Source: Panaeolus papilionaceus
Taxonomy: Eukaryota > Basidiomycota > Agaricomycetes > Agaricales
Assembly: GCA_015501605.1 (NCBI GenBank)
Contig: JADNRZ010000003.1
Span: 1,240,001 to 1,304,000 of the forward strand
Length of the DNA: 64,000 nt
Direction of reading: 5' to 3'
Part shown: positions 37,045-48,015 of the stretch, piece by piece
Layout of the letters: each line of letters begins with the position of its first letter
How positions within the stretch are numbered: position 1 is the first letter of the stretch
Notes under the pieces: generated by a model
What the model was told of the DNA's origin: nothing
The model's input: the letters and a program-made list of their open reading frames with translations, nothing else
Databases searched by the model: none
Position numbers and translations under genes: made by a program

Positions 37045-39316
37045 TTATTTCAGCACAGCGCCTAGTTTCCTTCTCAGTGTGCCATCCTCGGCCCACTCCT
37101 GCGATGGTTGGAAACTGTTTACTACCTGTTGGTTCTCTGAATTATTTTTGAGTAGGTTGTGGAGTGTGAAAATAGCGTGTTCTCGTAGGTCTGTGCATAT
37201 TTGTCAACCCTATGTCAGCACAGGATGGGATAAATCACCTACATGGATTTCGTTCATCAACCACACACATATTCATGATGACGGGTATGCCTCCCACATC
37301 TCGTGTTCTGTCTTGAACAGATTTGACACCATGCGAAAGGACGCCAAGCAGTCGCACCAGGTCTCTCTTCAAGTAGGAGAAGCCTGAGCCGTTGCTTGTC
37401 TTCTGTGAATATGGAGGTGGACTTTGTAATGGTTTTCCATCAGGCCCAATCGGTTTGCCGAAATTGATGCGCGGTAAAAACAAGTTGAGGAGTCGGAGAA
37501 GTTCTACAAAATGCACAGCACTCTTTAAAAAACATCCATCGCCATACAGAAATAACTCACCAATCAGACTTTCTACCATGCCTTGGTCATGGTACTGCTT
37601 TTGTATGAAATATGTCTTGAGGTTTATGAACAATCCCAGTTTGGTGATTCCGTTGTTGACGCGAATCTGCATCTCTTCGGCTTCGAGACCTATGGTTACA
37701 ATGCACTGCGTTACGAGAACCAAGGCCTCGCAAACCTTGGGTAGCATAACATCGAGCTCTGCGGGTGGAGATAAAAAGGACGACGAATCGGAAGAATTTG
37801 GACTGTTGACACTCGGCGATGATACAGACTCCGACGAATTCCTGTTCGTGTCATCATTGTGGTGTCCACTTCGCGAGCTTGGGCCCATTCCGAGAGATGC
37901 GCGGACTGAATCCTGTGCATAGGCAGATAGTGTGAAAAACCTCTTCGCTAAAAATGTCCCGAAAGATTCATGTATTTTCATGATATCAGGAAGGCGGTTT
38001 CCAGCCGTTTCTATTGGGTTGGACTGGAGGTAGGAGTCAATGAGCTTGAGCAGCGTGGTTTGGTGAGGAGTGATAATTTCATTCGGCCTGATGTAGGTCA
38101 GAATATAAAAAATATGCAGGATTGACCCGGACTAACACGTTAAACCTGCGGTAAAGATCAGGCGCTGAGCTTGCTTCAATGATCTGAGTGAATATCGCAT
38201 AACTGAACATTGAGAAGTTGAGAGGGCCCGTAAGACAGTATACTCAAAGCGATTTAAAGCGATGCATACCCGAGGTCGAATGCTTTTGCAGCCTCTGTAC
38301 CTTCTTCTGCCTCATGAAGATTTACCATGCTGTCGAGAAGACTGATGCCTATTCGGTTTCCAACTTTCGTGGTAACAAGCTTTTGACTGAATTGATTCGT
38401 CAGACAGGCATGTTCGAAGAGTGCGTTCTGTAAAAAGAGCTTACAGACGAGCGCGGCTGCCATGAATGCAGTTCAAGATAAATACCAAAGTCGTGAGGAG
38501 AGTGCGTGCATCTGGAGAGCCTAGTAGGCGGCTGGAGAGACAAATTAGTTTCTTTGGTCCCGCTTCAAGGCAGCACGCACATTATGACAACTTGATCCTC
38601 AGGGAGATTGACGTATGTATCCCACAATGTCGACACGAGGGTGTCATTTGCAGTAACAGTGTTGGATAGAGCCTGAGTGAGGACTCGAGCAGTAGCGATG
38701 GCTGCCCGCCCGCCTTATCAGCAACTGATCTTCAGAAGATTGGTGGCTTGAAGTAATCACATTCTGGGTCTTCCATTGCAGACCAAGACGTATAAAAGTG
38801 GAGCAGGCGACGAATATCTGGCTCATTTTCACTGACAAAATTAGCTCTTTATGTTTTGTAAGGCTCAAGGATGAATAAGAGGACATACAAAGCCTGTTTC
38901 TGGTTATGCGGGACGCCTGCAACCAAATTTCTTGTGAAGGTAGCAAGATTGAAGCAAAGTGTTCGCAAGACATTATCTTTCTGTGACGACGCTTCAGTGG
39001 TCTCTTCCTCTTCTTCTTCCGAGTCTTCGTTGTCCCAGAAAGAAAGTTGCAATCTCGCGACGTCCCTCCATAGTTTGCGTAAATCTGGCCATAGAGATTG
39101 ATGCTGTCCTGCTTCAACTCTGGGAATTCTAAGGCTATGTATTGAATCTGCGAGCTCAAACAATTATTACCTCGCTGTTTCCGTTTGACCCAGAGATTTT
39201 GTGAGAGTGGCTAGAGTAGAAGCCAAAGTTTTGATCTTCAATTTGTCTTTGGGATCGAATTCGGTGCAGGCCTGATGAAATTGTTTCGCCAGCAATGCAC
39301 CAACTGGGTGTTCCAT
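37045..39316 (-). CDS. Ataxin-10/Ctr86 domain protein
   Basis: Armadillo-like helical protein family that includes human ataxin-10 and yeast Ctr86. Start MEHPVGALLAKQFHQACTEF at 39316-39314; a later exon has EAGQHQSLWPDLRKLWRDVA followed by an acidic run (EDSEEEEEETTEA). The signature lies in the large 3' exon (37981-37240): QGMVESLIGELFLYGDG, FLPRINFGKPIGPDGKPL, and FSYLKRDLVRLLGVLSHGVK followed by VQDRTRDVGGIPVIMNMCVV. It continues in the last exon as REHAIFTLHNLLKNNSENQQ, with the stop at 37047-37045. This FxYLKRDLVRLLG...GGIP...DxxNPxxREHAIFxxxNLL string defines the domain. Its molecular role is poorly defined; links to cytokinesis are reported for homologues. Confidence 0.88.
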
Positions 39317-39452
39317 GGCTGATATAAAAGACAGGAGTCGATTGTGAACAGAAAGAAGGTCGAAGAAGGGGGTCAATTATAGTGGGGCTACATATAGGAA
39401 AGGTTGATGTCAAAACATGTCAAGCTGTAAATCCGCTGTGATCTAAAGTTAG
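39317..39452. promoter_or_regulatory. Bidirectional promoter between the ataxin-10 homologue and VMA12
   Basis: 136 bp between divergent start codons (157 bp if VMA12 starts at 39474). No TATA box or repeated motif noticed. Confidence 0.55.
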
Positions 39453-40196
39453 ATGTTACAAACATCCTTTGTTATGACCACCACCATCAATGTATCACTC
39501 GAACAGCATCTCATACAAACTCTTGCTCCTTTGACAGCAATTCTGCCGCCTGAACTTTCTGAAACACTTTCAAAATATCTCTCAGATCCACCAGCTCCTC
39601 ACATTCCGTATGACACCTTACTTGCTATTTCTAAATGGTCGAGAACGGAGGGTGGTAATAAATGTCTGAAGTCTCGTTCTTTGAATCCTCAAGACTATAA
39701 CATGGTTTCTTTGCTCGCTGGATCATTAACCTCTCCGGATAGAAAACTGGGCGAGTATGTCCCGCCCAAAGACCCAGAAGAAGTGGAAGCACACCGTGCC
39801 AGGGAACGCAAACAAATTACCGCTCTTGTCAATGCTCTATTTAGTATTGGTTGTGTGGGATTTGCAGCCTGGTGGGTAGCTGATCGGAGTGGTTGGAAGA
39901 ATGAATGGGTATGTAAATTTATCTGTGTATTCAATCCATACCTGATGCATTGGCTGTAGCGTGTCCTGTTCGCGCTATTTTCTGCACTCGTCGTTGCCGT
40001 GGCTGAAGGAGGACTGTTCCTTATATACCAATCCCGACAGTCACAGACAAGGAACCATCCTCTGCAAATCCATTCAAATGCGCGGCACAAAAAGGTTGAC
40101 CTTCCTGCCGAACCCTCCGAAGACCCAAGTTCAGAAGAGCCTGTAACAACTGGAGTTAATTCTAGGAACGACAGCACCTTAAAGCACCGCCGGTGA
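39453..40196 (+). CDS. VMA12: Vma12/TMEM199-like V-ATPase assembly factor
   Basis: ER membrane protein that helps build the membrane sector of the vacuolar H+-ATPase. Two exons (39453-39908 and 39960-40196) with a 51-bp intron. The soluble N-terminal half contains LPPELSETLSKYLSDPPAP and the conserved NPQDYNMVSLLAG, then EYVPPKDPEEVEAHRARERK. Two predicted membrane helices follow, ALVNALFSIGCVGFAAWWVA and, after the intron, RVLFALFSALVVAVAEGGLF, with a polar cytosolic tail. This layout is that of the Vma12 family. Either the ATG at 39453 or the one at 39474 (MTTTINVSLEQHL) could be the start. It is convergent with the Nudix gene, only 50 bp between stop codons. Confidence 0.85.
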
Positions 40197-40246
40197 CAAT
40201 TGCCAAAGCTTGCCACATGTATCAACACAGTACTTTGCATCAGCTA

Positions 40247-41232
40247 TCATTGATACACTTGTAGTGATTTCATTAACAACGTCAGATACCATCCGGTTAA
40301 ACCCCAGACCTCAATTTTGCCATCGCTACCTGCGCCCACTTCCTGACCCTCTTCATTGATGGTGCGAGTTACCAGGTCTTCTGAAATAATAGGCTTGACC
40401 AAGTCTGTCACGTCTATTTCCCAATAGGGACGCGTTAAACGGAATAGAGACGATCGAAGACGAGTTGGTGAAGTAAACGACTTCAAGGGGAGGTGGAAGG
40501 CTGTCGCTACTTCAGAAGGTGATACTTGTTGCCGAATGGCATCTATGTCAAGCGAAGGCAGAGGTTCATCGTCTGCTGTCGTAGTTCTATTATCAGACGC
40601 AGAATGGACGAACCCCTATTCCATATGGTTCAATTTATTTATATGATAGGGGGTGGCTGTGGAATGACTGACCACGAAAGGCCAGACACACAGGTCGCCC
40701 CGAGCATTGAACTCTGGAGGACCTATTTCTCCAAGGACTTCCACTCGAGCAGGATGTACCCCCAACTCCTCGTGTGTCTCTCTCAGAGCACCGTACAAGA
40801 AGGATTCATCTGTCTGAAGGCATCGATATACCCCCGTGAACGTTATGACACGTGTCTATCAACAGACGTACTTCATCGATGCGACCACCAGGAAAACTAT
40901 TAAAATGTTGAGCCCATGATAATTCAATCCGACTAAAGTAATGTGTACCTTATTTCTCCAGAGTGACTCCTTAGAGACTTTGCTCTGACTTCTAATAAAA
41001 TACTGGGTTCGCCTGCAACATTGCAGAGGGGTATCAAGACGGCGGCATTATTGATCTTGCCTGTCGTAGATGGATCTAATCCTTTCTGTAGATTATTAGA
41101 AGGGTTTCGAGTTAATATTCGAGCAAGAGTTTTAAGAGTTGTTGGTGTAAAGGGCTTTGTTAAAGATATTAAACCAGAGGAAGATGCGACGGATATTGAC
41201 ATTATTGAAAGAATGAATGTCATAAGATTCAA
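40247..41232 (-). CDS. PCD1: Nudix CoA diphosphatase (Pcd1/NUDT7-8 type)
   Basis: Hydrolyses CoA and derivatives to 4'-phosphopantetheine and 3',5'-ADP, in peroxisomes in characterised fungi. Start MNLMTFILSIMSISVASSSG at 41232-41230. The CoA-specific motif upstream of the Nudix box reads LLEVRAKSLRSHSGEIS with FPGG next, made by splicing at about 40950 and 40900. The Nudix box itself is formed across another intron: GGRIDETDESF then LYGALRETHEELGV, with the REThEELG metal-binding core intact. A further intron (about 40660-40612) removes an in-frame stop and gives VCWPFV-type continuity into GFVHSASDNRTT. The C-terminal domain has PYWEIDVTDLVKP, and the protein ends LQVYQ. Divergent from ETP1 by 153 bp. 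Confidence 0.9.
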
Positions 41233-41385
41233 ATTGGTTGCACCTAATGACGAGTCAAAGTAAACAAGTTATGACAATTATGGAGAGTTACACAGCCACA
41301 GCTGTATATTTACGGATTCAATTATCTTTTCCTTGAATTTGACTTATAAATAAGATGGTCAGCAACAACATTTAAAAGGTTTGCA
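41233..41385. promoter_or_regulatory. Bidirectional promoter between PCD1 and ETP1
   Basis: 153 bp between divergent start codons. An A/T-rich segment (41311-41375) lies in the middle. No repeated element noticed. Confidence 0.55.
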
Positions 41386-43448
41386 ATGAGACGTGGTTAT
41401 CATATTCGTATCATCGTCAATCCAGAAAAATCAAGCAACCGTGGATTAGACTCTTTCATTCCAGCTTCTTTATTCCAACATCTCCCCAGTCATTCTTACA
41501 AGTCTTCATTGCGTCGGAATACCCTTTCCAAACCATTACCAAAGAATACCGACTATCGACGAGGCCCAATATCTTTGGACTGGACAGACTTTGATCATAT
41601 GAGCGCTACTGCGTCCGGAAAAGAAAAGAGCCAAGCGAAAGGTAGTCAATGAGCCTATCTATTGCATTTTCCACTAACAGGTAGCTTTATATACCTCAGG
41701 TCATGCGGAAGCGGCTTTTGTAACCCATACCCATACAAAGTCGGGGACAACTAATCTTCCAGAGGGAACGGTTCATGTCTTTCGAGATGGATCAAGTAGG
41801 CCTTCCATGGAAGAGCTTGAGAGTCAGGTAGCGGGCATGTCTTTCATTGACCCTGTGATCTCTGAAGACGGTATCATGCTTGGTGTACTTGCAGTCCCTT
41901 CTTGGATGACGCCTTCTAATTTTCTGGAGTTTATTGCTCCAGCAGAGGGGGGAATCTCGCACTTGCGCATTATCCGGTATGCTTCAAATTCAGAGGTTTT
42001 GATTCAGATACAAGGACTCAATACCTACCGTAGAGATTTTGCTCCCAACAGGTCTATCGCTGTTATCAAATTCCCAAATCCCGCAGATGCAGCCGAGTTT
42101 TCTGAAGAGTATAACGGAAAACCATTCAACTCTATGGAGGTCTGTTTTTTCCTGCGACGTTTATCACGACATTATTCACCTCCCCCAGCCAGAGATATGT
42201 CATGTTGTTCATGTCCTTTCCGTTGTGATCGACGTTGAGGACAGCCTGTCGCAGGCTATATCGCGTTTTAGCTTCAGTTCGGGAACTGTGTATGAGCTGC
42301 CAACTTGTCCTGTTTGTCTTGAGCGCATGGATTCAGCTGTCACTGGTCTTATCACCGTTCCCTGCTCACACACATTTCACTGTATGTGTTTAAGCAAATG
42401 GGGCGATAGCAGGCATGCTTTTCTATTGTATCTAATGCATTGCTCGTGCTTATTCTTTTTCATCAGATGCCCCGTATGCAGATATTCACAAACATTGCTA
42501 TCTTCTCATCCGTCATCGTCATCGACTCGTTCTACTCCCTTCTCAGACCCGAGAGAGCCCACTCAGTCATCTTGTTCTTCATGCGAATCTACCACAAACC
42601 TTTGGATATGTCTTATATGCGGAAACATTGGGTGTGGAAGATATGGTCGTGCTCACGCTCAGGCCCATTACCAGTCTACAACACATCTCTACGCTCTCGA
42701 ATTGGAAACCCAGCGTGTTTGGGATTATGCCGGAGACGGCTATGTCCACCGCCTGATTCAAAACAAAGCAGACGGCAAACTTGTTGAACTTCCCAGTGCG
42801 GCCGCAGCAATGGGCACGTCACCTCGTGAAGGAGGCCTTGGCCCCAGTCAGGCAGACGCGCTTTCGGCGGAAAAAATCGAGGCTATTGGTATTGAGTATT
42901 CGTACCTTCTAACATCTCAACTGGACTCCCAGCGCGCCTTCTACGATGAACAGACAGCTGAACTGAAATCCCAAGTGGATCAGCTCAAGGATTTAGTAGG
43001 CCAGCTAAGGGAGGAATTTAGAAGAGAGCAGCAGCGACATACAAATACCGAAGAAACGTTAAGACGACAACAAGAAGAAGAGGTACAACAGATTTTGAAG
43101 GAGAGAACCAAGGCCGAGAATAGAGCCGAGAAGGTCAGCGAGCTCGCGAGGAGACTGGAAAAGGAACTGCGAGAGGAGAGGGCAGTGAGTGAAGGGATGA
43201 TGAAAAATATTGCAAAACTCAAAGAGCAGGCCGTGTTGGCGGATCAAGAAAAAGTAGATTTTACAAAGAAAGTTCAGGAACTTGAGGACCAGGTCCGGGA
43301 CGTTATGTTCTTCCTGGAGGCTAAATCCAAAATCGAACAAGGGGGTGGAATAGAATCCGAGGCCGCTGGAGGTTCTATAGCGCTGCCAGTCCAGAACAAT
43401 GACGACAATGATCCATCTGGTAAGAAGAAGAAAAAGAAACGCCGTTAG
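41386..43448 (+). CDS. ETP1: Etp1/BRAP-type RING and UBP zinc-finger protein
   Basis: Homologue of human BRCA1-associated protein (BRAP2/IMP) and yeast Etp1. Domain order: N-terminal BRAP2 RRM-like domain (HVFRDGSSRPSMEELES, MLGVLAVPSWMTPSNFLEFI, then across an intron IIRDFAPNRSIAVIKFPN and FSEEYNGKPFNSMEPEICHV); RING finger (CPVCLERMDS, CSHTFHCMCLSKWGDS, CPVCR); UBP-type zinc finger (CSSCESTTNLWICLICGNIG, CGRYGRAHAQAHYQSTTH); then a coiled coil of about 150 residues (QLREEFRREQQRHTNTEETL onward) and a Lys/Arg tail. The intron within the RING (42413-42466) begins with GC rather than GT; it and the intron 41977-42033 are multiples of three and stop-free. Likely an E3 ubiquitin ligase or cytosolic retention factor; yeast Etp1 is linked to ethanol tolerance and nutrient sensing. 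Confidence 0.9.
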
Positions 43449-43683
43449 TACTCCACCCCTTTCGTTGCAGTGTCACCTTGAAACACCCTCTTTCGGCCTT
43501 CACAAGCACAACCGTAACAACTTATTGCAGTTGTTCTGTCTTCAACTTAGCGCACCAAAGGTTAGAATTGCTACAAACAGCGAGTTCTGGTGCCGTTCAC
43601 TAGCATAAGACGACACCAGCCTGCAATATTATGAACATAGGAATTCCCTTGTATCCATGTACTCTTGGAACATGTAGCACTGT

Positions 43684-44229
43684 TTACTCAATCCTTTGTC
43701 CCAGTCTGGTGGCTCCAGCTATGTCATTAAATAGTTAGATGCCAATGAGATTGCGATGGGCTGTGAAACGTACTTCTGTGCGCGCCATATAGCCGTGATT
43801 GAGCGAGAGCAAGAATATCCTCATCAAAGAGCCAAGGCATGTTATGCATACCATGTCGCTCATAAATTCCCATCCAGTATAGCCTGATTGAAATGAAATG
43901 TGCGAAGTAAGCATCACGCTCGATGAAGCATCCAAGGCGGCGTGGTTAATGAAAGCCACAGCACCGCCAACTATCCTACCAGTGCGATCACATTTCATTT
44001 GATACGCTCGGATGGAATGTTCGAGTCGACAATCCAGAATCACTCACGTTAAAAAGATCACCACTCCCGAGAGCCAGTCAAGGGTGTTGGGTGCAGTGGA
44101 ATAGCCTCGATACGACAGGTAGGCCTTCCATGTGCCAAAGCCCGCTGTTAGAAGAACTACGAGGAGCCTATACCCCGTCAACTTTGGCCATCTCCGGTGG
44201 TAAGATCTGGAATCAGACTCGATATCCAT
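43684..44229 (-). CDS. Small predicted membrane protein, uncharacterised
   Basis: Reconstructed exons 44229-44048, 43883-43774 and 43718-43684 give 108 residues. It has one clear hydrophobic segment (GYRLLVVLLTAGFGTWKAYL), then TAPNTLDWLSGVVIFL, a second hydrophobic segment running across intron 1 into TLYWMGIYERHGMHNM, and a short polar tail PWLFDEDILALAQSRL. Intron 2 (gtacgt...ctaact...catag) has good signals. Intron 1 is long for this genome (164 bp); an alternative join in another frame (YTGWEFMSDMVCITCLG) is also open, so the second half is uncertain. I recall similar small fungal membrane proteins with LDW...LYW.G.YE but no function. Confidence 0.5.
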
Positions 44230-44735
44230 GCGGACTTGCGAACTTCAAGGTGCTCGGACAATCAATGGGAGTGGAGGGGTAATGGTAGTTCGATACTCCC
44301 CTGAGGTGGGTTTAAGTATGCCAGTGTCGGAGCGATCAACGGGGGCTGTCCAACAGTGACAAGAAAACGGATCCTTAGACGTCTTGAGCACTTACATGCT
44401 TTACTTAGCTTTCCGTCCGTATCTACTTTTGTGCATCTCTGTGCCTGAATTACTTAATTGTCCTTGAATCTGCCTTGAATACAGTCTTGGAGATATTTTC
44501 GAGGCTGCTACACAGCCCTTGGATCACCACCGTTCACATCTAAACATCACATGTGCTCAGAGCTGGTTCATTGACCTTGAAGTTAATGCTGTGTTCATAC
44601 ACACTTTAAAAACTCAGCAAATGCATCATCAAGGGTGTGGAAACGTGTCCGTCGTAAAATAAAGTAAATGTGAAAATTCTTAAACACGTTGAAGATAAAA
44701 TCTGATATGATTTTATGTGTATAGATGATCTAGTG
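44230..44735. other. Intergenic region (506 bp)
   Basis: Promoter of the small membrane protein and 3' flank of the large disordered protein, both minus strand. No gene or repeat recognised. Confidence 0.4.
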
Positions 44736-47704
44736 TTACAATCCTTCGAAAAAAGATAAATCTTGAGCAGATAGCCCTCCAACTTGAGCAGAGGGTGTGT
44801 TGGTAGCTGCAGGCTTGGCTTGTAGAGGAGCCTGTGAAAACCAATCAGGTTGTTTGATCTGCGTTGCAGGCATCGATATCGGATTATTATTGGCAGCTGG
44901 TGGGAGGGGCGCAACCCTGGGCGCTGATGACGTGAGTGACGTTCCATTGAACCCATTCTGACCAAACCCGTTGCTTGAGAAAACAGCAGGCATTGAATTA
45001 GAAGATGGTACATTCGAGGTAACAAGACCTGGGGCTTTGCCCTCACCACTCGCTCGATTTCTCCCAAAGGTTTGGTCGGTGGATGATGACGAAGCAGGAG
45101 GAGGGTTCAAGGCTTCTGGTAAAGGCGAGGGTGGCCCGAGCCAATTTCCACGAGCAGCGGCTGTCTCCAAGAGGCTGAGAGTGCGTGAGTGATCAGCCTT
45201 TCTCGATATTTTGCGCGTTAAACCACTTCCGGAGGGTGGCGACGGTGATGATGTTGATGATGGTGTGCCTGATCGAGGAGCTGCTTGGAAGGGGGGAGAA
45301 GTGGATTTCGCGGGTGGTGTTGGAGCGGGAGGCGAACTAGAAGTAAATATACCGAAGTCATCGTCGAAATTTGCAAAGAGATCCTGGTTACCAGATGTCA
45401 AGTTGACACCTGAAGCTGAGGAAACCCCTGCAAAGCTTCCAAACGCTTGTTTTTGATGGGAAGAGTTGGGAGGAGGGGAAGAGAGAAAATCCGCAAAATC
45501 ATCCTCGTCTTCCTCCTTAATCACGGTCGTAGCTGGAGCTCGAGTGGGTAGAGGGGTATGGGACCGCGAAAACGATGGCGGTGGTGGAAGGAAAGGAATC
45601 TGGTTTGAACCATTGCTCAGTAGACTTGGTTGCGGCGGCTTTGAGAAATGAAGATGAGGAATGGCAGCGGTCGATGAAGGATTTGATGAGGACATAATCG
45701 CCACAATAGGCTTTTTACTCGCAACAGGGGCCTTTGCTGCAGGCATTGCTGGATAGTCGAAAGCTGGCCAGGCACTTTCTTGCTGGACAACCTTGTCAAC
45801 CGTTGAAGGGGGTGGAGAAACAGATGATGGGTGATTTGAATTTAATGGGACGCTTTTAACAGGCGGCACGGGCGGTCCCATCAGGGGCGGTGCCGGTCCA
45901 GGAGACATTCTGTCTTCGAAATCGCCGAAAAGATCAAATACATCATCTTCTGGCATCTTGGGTTTTGCGGTGTTTACAAAGCTTGTTCTAGCAGGTACCA
46001 TAGTCGTTTTCGGTGGTGGAGGTAATGGAGGAGGAAGAGCAGTTGGCAAAGGAGGAGATTTAATCATCATGCTCAGCGCATCTAACTCGGGTCCTTTGTC
46101 CCCGTCATTGGCCGTTGGGACGTCAGATAAAAATTCCAAGTCATCAGCGGACAGGGCTATGGAATCCTTCGAATTCCTACGGGATGAATGGGATGAAAAT
46201 CTTCCAAAAAATCGAGATACGGCGGATGGTGCAGGTGCAGGTGCGGCTGTAGATTCCTCAAAAATCGGGGATGTAACAACAGTAGACCCATACAGTTGCT
46301 CGGGTGGGTTGCTGGGTGCCGCTGGTGGTGGGGGGGCTGAAGCAGAGGAAATTGAACTTGAAGACTTGTGATTCGCATGGGGCGTGGATGGACGAGCATT
46401 GTCAGCGCTCTGCCTAGGGGAAACAGGGGTTTCCACAGACGACGTTGTGCCTCTTCTGCCGAAAAATGACATCAGGCCACCTGTAACCTTCTTCTTTGAG
46501 TCTGTCGCTACTGGTACTTCTGGAGTATTGTCAACAATCTTCCATCCGGCAGGCGCTGTATCCTCTTGAGTGACTATCGGCTTGGCCTTAATCGATGCTT
46601 CCCATGTCGTAGAGCCTTTAGATGCCATAAACATGGCCATTGGGCCTCGACGCGTGAGCGGGGTATGTCTGGTCAGTTTAAGAGCCCCCGAAAGTTGCTT
46701 CGATATAAACGTCCTATCGAAGGGTGTTGGTAACGGTAATGATAGATCCGCAGGCACAAGCCTCTGCATGGCAGCATCCCTAAGTAAATTATGCGGTCAA
46801 TTGGCGAATTTGCGATGCAATGAATTGTACGTACAATCCCAAATGCTCGTTATCGAAGTTGCGGGTGTTGTCCAAAGTACCCTCATTGTTGGGAAGAGGC
46901 CAGAGGTCGTCCGAGAGAGATTCCAGCTGCTGCAGAATTGATGCTAGAAGTTCTGGAGGCTTGATATAAATGAGCAAAAGTAGATTTTGAGTAAAGAGAT
47001 AAACGAACGACATGGCGGTCCAGCCTCTCCTTCTGTCGTTTGGCTGTTTCCCATTCATCGTCCCCTTCTTCCTCTTGATTATCCCGGGGAGATGATGGAA
47101 CGTTAGCCCAGGCACCACCCCAACTGGTTGAATCAGTTGAGGTCAGAGGTAAGTTGTGAGGTGAAGGTGACCAGTTTGCAGTTTCTGGGTCACCGACGCT
47201 TTCATCGGCTGTTTCGAAAGTACCGAACCCGTCTCCATCGTCGGTGACAATAGACAATGAAGGTGGAAGGGGAGTGACAAGCGGGGGAGGTTCTGGGGGA
47301 TCAGCGGGTGGTACTATAGGTGGAGGTTGTTCCTCTGAATCTAGGCCTCTAGTTGGCGTGGTGCTGCGAGAACTTTGTTCAGACGACGGAAGTGGGGTTT
47401 CGGGTGGTGGTGGTGATGGTGTTGTTGTAATTGTATCTAGTGTAGTCTCATGGGATATGACCGGTGAAGGGTCCCATGGCGTAGTTATATTCGAATCCTT
47501 CTTCCAAACTGAAGTTTCTATTACATCCGATTCTTCATGTTTCCATGCTATGTCTGGCTCAAATGACCATGAAGGAGTCGCTAAATCATCTTCATGATCA
47601 CCATGAATGACTGAAACTGATGGTGAAGACCAAGAATTAGAAATGTTCCCTGTAGATGTTGATTTTGAAGGTTCTCCCCAGGCATTAGCCCAAGGGTCCT
47701 CCAT
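44736..47704 (-). CDS. Large disordered protein with clathrin-adaptor-type motifs
   Basis: Exons 47704-47012, 46959-46835 and 46779-44736 encode 953 residues, mostly low complexity (Pro, Ser, acidic). It opens MEDPWANAWG, a DPW motif. Short structured pieces are PPELLASILQQLESLSDDLW and AAMQRLVPADLSLPLPTPFD with LSGALKLTRHTPLTRRGPMA. The C-terminal half repeats acidic-aromatic motifs: DDVFDLFGDFEDR, EEDEDDFADFLSS, QDLFANFDDDFGIFTSS, and it ends SAQDLSFFEGL. DPW and DDFxxF/DxFxxF motifs bind the ear domains of AP and GGA clathrin adaptors in known endocytic proteins, so a role in vesicle coat assembly is inferred. I cannot name an orthologue. The FFGR-basic patch MSFFGRRG and a second RFFGRF recur, which is also unusual. 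Confidence 0.75.
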
Positions 47705-48015
47705 ACTAGAAACAGAGAAAATGAGGGGGAAATAAGTAAAATAGTAAGAAAAGAAATAGAAATCCAAATGTTGTGTGATAGTCTATAGACCCAGGTGATA
47801 GTTTTGTGGCTGTGCTTAGAAAGCTCACGCTCTTCCCCTGTGTGATGATATTGAACATTGGCTATAATTAAATAAATTACATACATACATACATTGTTGT
47901 TGACTTTAACAACACTTTTTGATGCAACTATCTTGCTCTTGACATTCACGTACATACCACTCCCAGACTTGTCTTTTTAATTGCTACACTTTAATTATTT
48001 CCTTCAATTGTAGCT
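47705..48015. promoter_or_regulatory. Bidirectional promoter (311 bp) with ATAC repeat
   Basis: Between the disordered adaptor-like gene and the first SAM-RA gene. It contains a short (ACAT)4 microsatellite at 47879-47894. Confidence 0.5.
47879..47894. repeat. (ACAT)4 microsatellite
   Basis: Four tandem ACAT units in the divergent promoter; read directly from the sequence. Confidence 0.9.
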
